From Perkinsus olseni (taxonomy: Eukaryota; Perkinsozoa; Perkinsida; Perkinsidae): a stretch of DNA of 64,000 nt. A program made the position numbers and the translations under genes. The notes below the pieces were generated by a model that was not told the DNA's origin, did no database searches, and worked only from the letters and a program-made list of their open reading frames with translations. Location: assembly GCA_013115135.1 (NCBI GenBank), contig JABANP010000225.1:16905-80904 (forward strand), in the 5' to 3' direction. Shown piece after piece: positions 1 to 8,852 of this stretch; positions within the stretch are counted from its first letter, which is position 1, and each line of letters begins with the position of its first letter.

Positions 1-492
1 TGGGATGTTGTTAAATCTACGGCTGGCGCGATAGTTCCAGCTAGTAACTAACATGATGACTCGCCAAGTCCGGCTAACAGAAAGCGGTAGTGTTCTGCGG
101 TGATAGTCTGTCCCAGTAAAAATTTCCGCATTGGAGGATTTACGCTAGGGCGTTGCACAGGGCGAGTTCAGCTGTGAAACCCATTGTTACGGAATAACCC
201 CGATGTTCCGCATCTAATGGGACCCGTAGGCCCGCATACTCAAGTTCGTCGAGCCCGCTGCGCTAACTAGGATGATCATAGGAGCTCCGGATCCATCCAC
301 AGTAGATGGTCCACTGTCCAACGGTTCAACTCCAGCTGCAGGAACCGCGAGCGGAGCACTTAGAACCGAAAAATTTCGGAACTTTCAGTTTCGGAATTTC
401 CTATCCGATTTCTTTCTATCTTGGTCCAACTGTTGCGGTGATGAACTCGCCACGTTTCATGTAGGCTATGCTGTACGAAGGGTCTCAACGAG
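1..492. repeat. Left part of duplicated unit X, first copy
   Basis: This stretch matches 29477-29995 almost base for base, including TGGGATGTTGTTAAATC at its start and the GGTCTCAACGAG block at its end. In the second copy the sequence runs on without a break, whereas here it stops at 492 and resumes at 22625. It is therefore the left half of a unit split by the MULE described below. An ORF at 272-505 has no counterpart intact in the second copy and is not considered coding. The true left edge of the unit lies outside the window. Confidence 0.85.
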
Positions 493-640
493 GAAAATTA
501 CCTAGATCCAAGATACCCTTCGTAATCCAAGCTTTTCCCCTTAAACCAAGCTAATCTCACAGATCCAAGATTACGCACAACCTGGCGCGCCTATACACAT
601 TAAACCAAGCACGGCAAGCGAGCGAAGCGAGCTTGGAGAG
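493..640. repeat. Left subterminal inverted repeat of the MULE
   Basis: Contains GTAATCCAAGC, TTAAACCAAGC (twice) and GCGAGCGAAGCGAGCTTGG. The reverse complement of the right end (22469-22624) shows the same motifs in the same order, though with substitutions and different spacing. Several short motif copies at each end suggest transposase binding sites; that role is inferred. Confidence 0.65.
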
Positions 641-1795
641 AAAACACAGCCAAGTGTCATTGCATGTAGCGATGGTCCTTCACTGGTGCAATACGCGGTG
701 GGATTAGGACGGATGTACAGAGGTAGCTGTGATATTCTGACCCACTTTATGGGACTCAAGCTGGTCTATCGAGCATCAATCCGTAGGTAAGTGCGATAGC
801 TGCTGGTATGAATCATGCTGTGTTCACCGCCATCGATGTTCTTATCTGGTGAACCACAAGTGCTATCATAGTGATGTCTGATGCTCGGCAGAGGTTCACA
901 AGTTCTGAACGATATGTTGATATGAAATTCGCTTTGTCGTTAATACGGTAAGGGCCGTACCGTACGTCGTACGGCGTACGGTATAGATTATTCTGTTGAG
1001 TCCGCCCCGACCATGGGGTCTGGAGCCACACTCTGGTGAACCTTTCAAGGTTCACATTTGTAATGTCTAAATAGCTGATTCCGTCCTGCTCTGATGAGGA
1101 ACGACACCGAATCTAAGTGGCGGACGATAAGAAGATAGCAGACGAAAGATTGGATTCCAGATGGCGAAGCCCGGGCGTTGTTTTCTCAATCAGTTAGTCT
1201 TTCAACACTTTAGTGCTCGAGTACAGCTCTAGACTCACCCCTTCGACCTGTTCAACAGCCGCAACGTAGGGCCAGGGTGTTTTCGAGTTTTCAGGAGTTA
1301 CGTTTTCGCTGTTTCCCTAAAACCGACAGCCTTCGTACACGATCGTACCCTCTTCGGCAAGCTTATCTAGTCGTCAGATGAGGTCTTCTGGCCGTGATCT
1401 ATTGACTGCAATGCGATCTAGACTGCAATCTATTGACAATGGAATTCATACGCCACTAGCAAGGAATGTGACAGGCATTCATGTGCTTAGGCTGGCAAAC
1501 GGGGCGTGCGCTATTATCCTGCGCACTTTGCTGAGGGTACTTGAGGACCTTCGAGAGAGCAAGATACATGCGTGTGTTCATTCGGGGCACGTCCATCGAG
1601 TGTCACTAAATTCTGTGTCCTAATCACTAAAAGTAGCGCGCGCCCAACTGATCGATATCTGCGCGCCGCGTTCCCCAGGCACGTGTTGCGTTTTGCTGTG
1701 CTCATAGCGCACATGGCCCATCGTATGCACCCAGCGAACACGTTACGCTCTCGGCATGGTGATGAAGGTGGCTCTCAGCAGAAAAACAAAAGAAT
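641..1795. other. MULE interior, no gene recognised
   Basis: Short ORFs only, none with a recognisable motif or plausible exon chain. A perfect 8-bp inverted repeat ACCGTACG/CGTACGGT lies at 959-982 with an 8-bp loop. Nothing else supportable is seen. Confidence 0.5.
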
Positions 1796-1935
1796 TGCCA
1801 CCAGAAACCCGAAGGGTTACCCAAGGCAACCCGAAACCGGAAGGGTTACCCAAGGCAACCCGAAACCGGAAGGGTTACCCGAGGCAGCCAGAAACCCGAG
1901 GGCTCACCCAAGGCAACCAGAAACCGGAAGGGGCA
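1796..1935. repeat. 29-bp minisatellite
   Basis: About four and a half tandem copies of a 29-bp unit containing CGAAACCGGAAGGGTTACCC; exact copies start at 1832 and 1861, with diverged copies on either side. Confidence 0.8.
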
Positions 1936-2058
1936 ATGTGATCGGCTCCGGAGTCCGAAGGAATCGGCAGCAGTGGGAAAGCGCGCAGATATCGATCAGT
2001 TGGATTATGCTCTTGTGTGAGCTGTTACAACACCCTCATCCCTTGTTGAGCCTCAGTC

Positions 2059-2963
2059 ATGGCACATGGTGGAGAACCCGGGCCTCTTCTCGAGTTCCTC
2101 GACCTTGGCTCTATTGAAGACCTTCAATATTTGACACTCGCCGACCTGGACGAGCAGTTCCGCGCCAAAAACGCATCGCCTGCTACCAAAGCCGGGATGC
2201 GCCGCCTTTTCCACGCCCACTTCAAGGCCCCCCTGGTGTATCGGAGGCCCCTTATTCCTCCGCCAGCCCCTCTGACATCCCCCTCAGCCGCGACGGCCCA
2301 TCTAGCCTGCTCACGACTGATGCCTGGAGCACTTCCAGCTCTGACCCCGCTCCTACTGTTTCCGCCACCAAGTTCCTCGACGTCGTGCGATGTATCACAC
2401 TCCCCAACAACACTGCCTACCGTGGTCGGACCGACGACCGTAGCATCACCGCTTACCTCAACAGTCTCTACCAGGAGGTCGTCCAAGCTGATTTGACCCA
2501 CCGTCAAGCTTGGCTTCTTCTTCTTCGTGCGTTCGACGAGCCTGCCAAGACCAGTCTCCGCCAGGCGGTTCAGGCATCCTGCGTGCCTCGTGGAGTGTGG
2601 ATGAAGGACTTCTTATGGTTCGTGAAGGAGCTTCCTGGGCAGAACGTCAATATGGCGAGTCCAACTCTCACGACCGCATCGATGACAAGTTCGACGACTT
2701 CAAGCAACGCTACGGCGAATCCGTCCATGCTCTCGCGGACCGCCTCGCTTTGCTCAAGTATGAGGCCGATTCCGTTGGCTACGCTGTTACCCCGTCTCAG
2801 CTCCTTCGCGTTTATCGTCGTTCTCTGTATCCCCGCCTTCGCACTCTCGCCTCCACTACCTACTGCGGTTGCGATACGGTCGACGCTCTTGTTCGCCAAT
2901 TGCCCAAGGATCGACTCCCATATGATCTACCGCCAGAAGGATGAGGATGAGAGAATTCATTGA
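2059..2963 (+). pseudogene. Degenerate retrotransposon Gag
   Basis: A capsid-like Gag is spread over three reading frames. Frame one from 2059 holds the N-terminal part (LEFLDLGSIEDLQYLTLADL). A second frame from about 2385 holds a segment with AYLNSLYQEVVQADLTHRQA. A third frame, to a stop at 2944, has KQRYGESVHALADRLALL, the typical Gag pattern of a Ty3/copia-like capsid. At least two frameshifts are needed to connect them. Its 3' flank was then hit by the Pao/BEL-like element at 3002/3003, and a short tail continues at 8127-8149. It belongs to a different LTR family from the inserted element. No pol was found with it. Confidence 0.6.
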
Positions 2964-3002
2964 AGAGGACGTTAGGGATGAACTCTTTACTGGAGAGGAT
3001 GG

Positions 3003-3185
3003 TGTGATAATCTGTGATTATCTGTTTCACCCAGCTTCGCTTCGCTGTTATTTGTGACCAGTTTGTGATAAGGATTTGGTATCTACAGCTTAGCGCTAGT
3101 GGAACCCAACATTAATTTTTTGTATAAGATAAGTCTTTTCCACAATCATATCTTGATTGCGTTTATTCCTTCGAGTTCAAGGACA
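3003..3185 (+). repeat. 5' LTR
   Basis: 183 bp, begins TGTGATAATCTG and ends TTCAAGGACA, matching 7944-8126 at a constant offset of 4941 bp. One difference was noticed (GCGTTTATT here, GCGTCTATT in the 3' copy). No primer-binding site could be assigned with confidence in the 26 bp before the Gag ATG. Confidence 0.93.
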
Positions 3186-3211
3186 TTCTACCGGGATCCT
3201 CTGTTGTAAAG

Positions 3212-5524
3212 ATGGTTATGCCTCGTGAACGTAATGAACGTGGACAGTTTATATCCTCTCGTCACAATGCTCCTGGCACTGTGTTACCTGCTGATACACG
3301 AGATAGTGGTAATAATGATAGGAGGCAAGAAGAAGCTTCCCCTAGTCAGGAGGCAGGTCGTGCTGGAATGGAGAATGGTGGCCTTTTGGATGGTCCAACT
3401 TCAACGAGTCCATCGTTTACAAACCGCCCTGTGCTTCCACCGACCATTAAATCCGGTCTGGGGAATGATCCTAAGACTACTGCGCACTCTTCCCCAGGTT
3501 GGTATTCCCCTTCTGGATCTCCCTTGGGTCTCCGGAATTATTCCGGCCCGCTGGATCGACCCGAACTGGAGAAGATCGTTGGGGATGCAGTGAGTCGAGC
3601 AATGAATAACTTGGTATCTACCCTCGGTTTAACTGGTGGACAAGAACCTTCTGCGACTCAGACTCGAGCCGAACGCCAAAATTTGTCTAGAATCCGGTCT
3701 ATCTCTACAAATGGTGGTTACCAACAGGTACGGTTCGAAACTGGCCGTAAGCCTGGAGCTAATCGTGGTGAGAGAGATGAGAATCTTGGCCAGGATGCAG
3801 CTACTGACTATTATGATAGTGAGCTAGATGATAGTGACGAGGATGTGGATTTACCTTCTCCCGCTCCCCGTTTGACCCGTAAAAGAGTTACTCCTTCGTC
3901 CTTTCCAGCCAAGGCGACTGCAGCTTTGGCCCCGGCTTCTTATGCTATCAATGAGGATATTGATATCACGGATGCCAATAAGGTGGCTAAGGCATGGAAG
4001 TCTTCTGGTCAGTTCCCGAAAATTGATCTCTTCCGTGGTGATACTGATCCTCGTGGCATCCGTCAGTTTTTCTCGTTGGTTACCACTACTCAATCGTACC
4101 GGTTTGCTAATTCTGCTGAGCAGTATTTCTTTGTTTACCGGTGCCTTGATGGTAAACCTTCTCGTCTGGTGGATAAGCATATGAAACATTATCATGCTTC
4201 TCAGACATTTAGCGGCCTGCTCAAGGAGATGTGGAAGGTCTTATATGATGAGTATTCGTAGGGGTGGGCACAAAGTCCGGTCCGGCTGGTCCGGTTGGTC
4301 CGGTCCGGTCCGGTCCGGCTTGCCGGACCGGACCGGACTAATATGAGTCAGTCCGGTCGGTCCGGTTTGGCTAGGTCTGGGTTCGATCCCCGCGACATGC
4401 ATTTTTCTCGCAACGTCGTCGTATGCCTGTTACATGTTGCTACAGCTCGGCCCGCCCATAGGAGTGGCTTAGAATTGCTTTGCGATGCAGTAGGGGCTCC
4501 AACTCGCATTCGCTGTCGTTTTTTGTCTCCGTAAGCCACCAGAACCGGACCGGGCCGGACCGGACCGGACCGGACTCGTTGTGGCGCACCGGACCGGAAC
4601 GGACCGGACTACGCGATTTTAGTCCGGTGCCTACCCCTAAGTATTCGTCGTCTGGAGATTATTTCCAAGTGAGACGGCGCCTCATGGTCATCCGAATGGC
4701 TTCTGGTGATTATAGCAATATTATCTCCAGATATGAGGATTTCTGTGATGAATTCATCAACTTGGCTGAGCAGCTTCTCGATGACGATGATCTAAGTGAG
4801 AAGGCTTATCGCAAGGAGATAGTTGGATATTTTCTGCATGGTTTAGATCCTGCTGTGACTAGAAGGATAGAGCGAGACTATGAGCCGGAAGAGCTGGAAG
4901 TGATATCTTTCAATACTCTGAAGCATAAGGCTCGTTCCATATGCAGATATCTGGCTTCTAAGACACCATCTACTTTAACCAGCTATGGTACGACCGCTGT
5001 GAATAACCAGGTTAATACTATTTCGACATCCGGTAGTACCGGAACTTCATCTGATTCCCCTTATGCTCGATCGGAATTGATGAAATTTCGGTGCCAACGT
5101 TGTCGTTCTCAGGACCATCCTACTTATTCATGTCCTCTTACTGTAGCCCCAGGGCTAGATAGTGGAGAAAGATGTGATAAGTGTGGATTGTATCACCCGA
5201 CCGCTGAGGAGAAGATGAGGTGTAAGGCTCGTGACAGCTCTCAGCTGATATGTGTTAGATGTCGTAAGATAGGCCATCTAGCCAGAGCTTGCCCAGCCAA
5301 CTTTGCGGATCCACTCCCTAAGGAGGAGAGAAACAAGATCTACCAGAATGCTAAAAATGGTAGGAATCTTTATGATGCAGCGAGAGCAACGCCTGATGGC
5401 AAGGTCGCCGAGAAAGTGGCGCCAGCTGCTGGTAAATCCGCCGGCATGGCTGTGGTTGAGACGAAGCCTATACCGCAAGAAGGTGATACTCTTGATGTTG
5501 GTCTATTGAGTGCGGCAGCTGTTC
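3212..5524 (+). pseudogene. Gag polyprotein of the LTR element, interrupted
   Basis: The ORF starts at ATG 3212, 26 bp after the LTR, and reads 349 codons to a TAG at 4259. That stop is the first three bases of an inserted MITE; the same frame resumes at 4640 after the MITE and runs on. The first part is Ser/Pro-rich with an acidic stretch, then a capsid-like region (FPKIDLFRGDTDPRGIRQFF). After the insertion comes the capsid C-terminal half and Cys/His clusters, including a canonical CX2CX4HX4C knuckle (CVRCRKIGHLARAC, about 5257-5295) and two variant clusters before it. The frame is lost near 5520 at the deletion joining Gag to RNase H. Confidence 0.8.
4259..4639. mobile_element. hAT-type MITE (381 bp) inside gag
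   Basis: The terminal inverted repeats are TAGGGGTGGGCAC and GTGCCTACCCCTA (one mismatch), flanked by a perfect 8-bp duplication AGTATTCG (4251-4258 and 4640-4647). Both features are classic for the hAT superfamily. The interior is built of CCGGTCC/GGACCGGAC runs at both ends, able to fold on itself, around a central unique segment. It has no transposase. The insertion supplies the stop codon that truncates the Gag frame; the frame is continuous across the site if the MITE and one duplication copy are ignored. Confidence 0.92.
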
Positions 5525-5525
5525 A

Positions 5526-7904
5526 AGGTTCTCACTTACTTCTAGATCTATTCCGGCCAAGGAGCTGGATAGTCTCTATAGAGCAGTGGAGCTAATCAAG
5601 AAGGTCATGCTGGACTGCCCGAAGGTCGAGAAGGTGACATTCTTTACCGATTCGGAGATAACTATCCATCGATTGAGAGCCTGGTCCTCTGGAAAGTATC
5701 AGAGACTCGGCCTAGGTACCTTTGAGAAGAATCGCCTGCAGAAAATCAACGGGTTCTTGACGAGAAGAAGATTCACTGTGGAGCATATCATAGGTAGAGC
5801 GAATCCAGCTGATGCTGCGACACGCCCTGGCAAGGAGACGCTGACTAGCAAAGAGATAGACTATGGCCTCAAGAAGTCCAAGAGAAGAGGGAATCTACGG
5901 TATGATCCTCAAGCTTATAAGTCGGTAGTCAACGCCTTCTCCGTAGCGACGGAACGAACGAGAGATGGAGAAGATTATGAGTTGGTGTTGCCCGGAGACT
6001 CTCAGCTTCGGTCGAAGTTAGTTCAATCTCAACTACGAGATCAATGGATCCAAGGTATGAAGATTAAGATCAAGGAGGGTGCGACTTTGAAAAGTCCTCA
6101 GACGAGAGGCCTTCAAGTAGATGAAGGAACCGGTTTGCTTGGTAAAAGAACGCTTTCTTGGAACGCCGCTGATGGTAAAAGGACGGTTGACTTAGGAGGA
6201 CTACGATATACTATTCCTGACGCAGATACCTTGCTTCAGGATGAGACTATAGCTCGACTCCATATACACGGTGGCGTGCCGATGAACATCAGGAGACTAT
6301 GCTCTGAGTTCTACTTTAAGCATATGAAGGCCAAATGCAAAAAGTATGTTAACAACTGTGATGTGTGCGAGAAGCTGCGTGCAGACCGATCCTGTCGGAA
6401 GGCAACAGGTGCACTCCCTTCGTGGCAAGTGGGGTGGCTACCATGGGAATGTATATCGTTGGACTATGTAGGACCTTTGTGCCCTGGTGCTGAACTACCG
6501 GTGCAAAAAGATGAGAATCCTTCGGGGTTTAGGTACTATTTGAGCTTCGTCGATGTAGCAACGAAGTATATGATCAACGTCCCAGTAAGGGATCGTTCTG
6601 TATCCTCTCTCATTGCCACAGTGAAGGAGGTGTTCTTGGAAAGAGAGCAAGTACCGAAGTGCTTGATCACCGACCGAGAGCAATCCTTTCTAAGTAAGGC
6701 CTTCCAGAGTTTTCTGCTCTCATTACCGTTCACCATTCACCATGTCACTGGAGCACCCTATCAGGGCCCTCACGCAGGTCACTATGAACGACTTCATGCT
6801 GACATTACGAAGTTCCTACAAGGAGCGTTAGTTGCCGCGGGTGAGGACACTTATTGTTGGCATCGTCATCTTCAACATGCCACTCAGCTCCATAACACCC
6901 TCCCCTATGATGAATGTATTGATGTCTCTCCTGCGGAGCTATTCCGGGGATATGTGCCCAGAAAAGCTATGGACAACGCCACGGTAGAAGAGACCATCGA
7001 GAAGTTACATATGGTTCCCCCTCAGGTGTCGCGAGCCATCCGGGACGTTGCTGAGCAACTGAAGGAGACTCGTGACATCAAGTTTCGGGAGTATAGAAGG
7101 CTATGGGAACTACGGCGAAGTGATGCGTTCGAGAAGGTGTTAGCTAATGTTCGACAACATCGTGATTTCGAGATTAATGATACTGTTTATAGATGGCGGC
7201 CCGCCCAGTCGAAGCTGAGTACGTGTTGGGATGGTCCGTGGAGGATCACGAAGCTACTTGGGAAGACAAGAGCTATACTATCCCTGGTAAAAGATCCTGT
7301 TGTACAAAGCTATGAATCGGTGATCAATTTGAAGATGGCAAAGTCGTGTGATGACTCACTGTCAGGCTTAGATGATGATGTGGACCACTGGGTAGAGTGT
7401 ACTCGATGTGGTAAATGGAGACTGGTGACTCAGGAGGAGTGTGAGCGATTCAAGGATGAGGATGATGTTACATGTGAAGACATGCATTCATCCTGCGAAT
7501 CTCCTTGTGATTGGGTGACTTTAGGGTATGATGATGTTGAGAAGACCTCCACGTTGGTGAATGAGTCTGAAGCATTGCCAGTTCCCATTAAGCAAGTTAA
7601 AAGCTCTATGAATGGATTTGGTTCCTTAGTGGTATTCTTGCTGCCTGGCGATGATTCTACAACTACTCTCACTCATTCCCTGGGAGTTATAGAGGAGGTA
7701 GACGAATCAAATTCTTCCTTTGTGCTGAACACTGGAGAAGATTTGATTCCTGTGAGTTTATGCCCTAATGTCATCTGTTATGTGTTTCAAGGGATTGCCG
7801 AGACCACCCCCCAGAAGTTTGTTCAACGACCTAGTGCTCTGATAAGAAGGACTTTGAGGGATGTTTACGGCTGTGAGTTCACCATTTTCTCCTTAGATTT
7901 ATGA
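5526..7904 (+). CDS. RNase H remnant, integrase and CW zinc finger
   Basis: The reading frame is open from the deletion joint to a TGA at 7904; about 770 codons follow position 5586. The first about 75 residues are the C-terminal half of a Pao-type RNase H (FFTDSEITIHRL, then GRANPADAATRPG). The integrase follows: an N-terminal zinc-binding region ending NCDVCEKLR, and a core with Asp in ISLDYVGPL, Asp in CLITDREQSF and a Glu 38 residues later in GHYERLH. Then comes a C-terminal integrase region and, at about residues 600-645 counted from 5586, a CW-type zinc finger (WVECTRCGKWR, then TCEDMHSSCESPCDW). The last about 120 residues are unassigned. No ATG start is expected because this is polyprotein sequence. 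Confidence 0.85.
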   Translation, partial: RFSLTSRSIPAKELDSLYRAVELIKKVMLDCPKVEKVTFFTDSEITIHRLRAWSSGKYQRLGLGTFEKNRLQKINGFLTRRRFTVEHIIGRANPADAATRPGKETLTSKEIDYGLKKSKRRGNLRYDPQAYKSVVNAFSVATERTRDGEDYELVLPGDSQLRSKLVQSQLRDQWIQGMKIKIKEGATLKSPQTRGLQVDEGTGLLGKRTLSWNAADGKRTVDLGGLRYTIPDADTLLQDETIARLHIHGGVPMNIRRLCSEFYFKHMKAKCKKYVNNCDVCEKLRADRSCRKATGALPSWQVGWLPWECISLDYVGPLCPGAELPVQKDENPSGFRYYLSFVDVATKYMINVPVRDRSVSSLIATVKEVFLEREQVPKCLITDREQSFLSKAFQSFLLSLPFTIHHVTGAPYQGPHAGHYERLHADITKFLQGALVAAGEDTYCWHRHLQHATQLHNTLPYDECIDVSPAELFRGYVPRKAMDNATVEETIEKLHMVPPQVSRAIRDVAEQLKETRDIKFREYRRLWELRRSDAFEKVLANVRQHRDFEINDTVYRWRPAQSKLSTCWDGPWRITKLLGKTRAILSLVKDPVVQSYESVINLKMAKSCDDSLSGLDDDVDHWVECTRCGKWRLVTQEECERFKDEDDVTCEDMHSSCESPCDWVTLGYDDVEKTSTLVNESEALPVPIKQVKSSMNGFGSLVVFLLPGDDSTTTLTHSLGVIEEVDESNSSFVLNTGEDLIPVSLCPNVICYVFQGIAETTPQKFVQRPSALIRRTLRDVYGCEFTIFSLDL

Positions 7905-7943
7905 AGTGTTTTCAGATAGCTTCGGGGCTTAGGGCCGGCGGAA

Positions 7944-8126
7944 TGTGATAATCTGTGATTATCTGTTTCACCCAGCTTCGCTTCGCTGTTATTTGTGACC
8001 AGTTTGTGATAAGGATTTGGTATCTACAGCTTAGCGCTAGTGGAACCCAACATTAATTTTTTGTATAAGATAAGTCTTTTCCACAATCATATCTTGATTG
8101 CGTCTATTCCTTCGAGTTCAAGGACA
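7944..8126 (+). repeat. 3' LTR
   Basis: 183-bp partner of the 5' LTR, followed directly by the ATGG target duplication at 8127-8130. The preceding bases (GGGCCGGCGGAA) are a weak polypurine tract candidate. Confidence 0.93.
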
Positions 8127-8294
8127 ATGGAAAGAGTACTAAGTATCCGATTGGGTAGTGGCAGATGGATAGGGGTGGAAGCTCCGGCCTGGAGCGGGTC
8201 AACCTTACATCGTTATGCGGCATGAGTCTTTTTTCAAATTGTGCTTAGTGCATTAGTATGCGTTATTGTTTTGAGTTCATCGTGTGCACACTCT

Positions 8295-8664
8295 GAGTGC
8301 CCCCTTGGAGTGCGCCTTGCTCGTATCTAGAGTGCCCCCTTGGAGTGCGCCTTGCTCGTATCTAGAGTGCCCCCTTGGAGTGCGCCTTGCTCGTATCTAG
8401 AGTGCCCCCTTGGAGTGCACCTTGCTCGTATCTAGAGTGCCCCCTTGGAGTGCACCTTGCTCGTATCTAGAGTGCCCCCTTGGAGTGCACCTTGCTCGTA
8501 TCTAGAGTGCCCCCTTGGAGTGCACCTTGCTCGTATCTAGAGTGCCCCTTGGAGTGCACCTTGCTCGTATCTAGAGTGCCCCCTTGGAGTGCACCTTGCT
8601 CGTATCTAGAGTGCCCCCTTGGAGTGCACCTTGCTCGTATCTAGAGTGCCCCTTGGAATGCATC
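8295..8664. repeat. 35-bp minisatellite
   Basis: About ten and a half tandem copies of a 35-bp unit containing GAGTGCCCCCTTGGAGTGC and TTGCTCGTATCTA. Unit starts are at 8295, 8330, 8365, 8400, 8435, 8470, 8505, 8540, 8574, 8609 and 8644. The first copies have GCGCC where later ones have GCACC, so the array has homogenised in two blocks. ORFs across it are repeat artefacts. Confidence 0.95.
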
Positions 8665-8852
8665 TTGTGTAGCTTCCACAGGACCCACCCCTTTTCCCCC
8701 TCCCGATCCCAGCCTATGCGTTTTTTTCAGGGATGGGTCCGATACCGTGGCATGCACCCTATGCGGGTTACAGACTGTTTGCTTTGCAGTATTGACTTGC
8801 GTATTGCGTTGGAAATATGCTTGGGATGGTTACTCATGTTTCCTCCTCCCAT

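Larger units (their letters stand above)
3003..8126 (+). mobile_element. Pao/BEL-like LTR retrotransposon, RT-deleted
   Basis: A complete-ended element of 5124 bp: two 183-bp LTRs (TG...CA) differing at only one base that I noticed, flanked by a 4-bp target duplication ATGG (2999-3002 and 8127-8130). The interior encodes Gag with zinc knuckles, an RNase H remnant, an integrase and a CW-type zinc finger. Protease and reverse transcriptase are missing: the Gag frame meets the RNase H frame near 5520-5526 with a frameshift, so this is an internally deleted, non-autonomous copy. Nearly identical LTRs imply a recent insertion. The RNase H and integrase regions look most like the Pao/BEL superfamily, judged by eye. 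Confidence 0.85.

Noticed and set aside
959..982. Terminator or origin hairpin
   Set aside because: A perfect 8-bp inverted repeat, but alone inside a transposon with no functional context.
3225..3593. Alternative-frame ORFs across gag
   Set aside because: Shadows of the gag frame, which has the zinc knuckles and the correct position relative to the LTR.
8295..8664. CRISPR-like array
   Set aside because: The 35-bp units are contiguous with no spacers; it is a minisatellite in a eukaryotic context.
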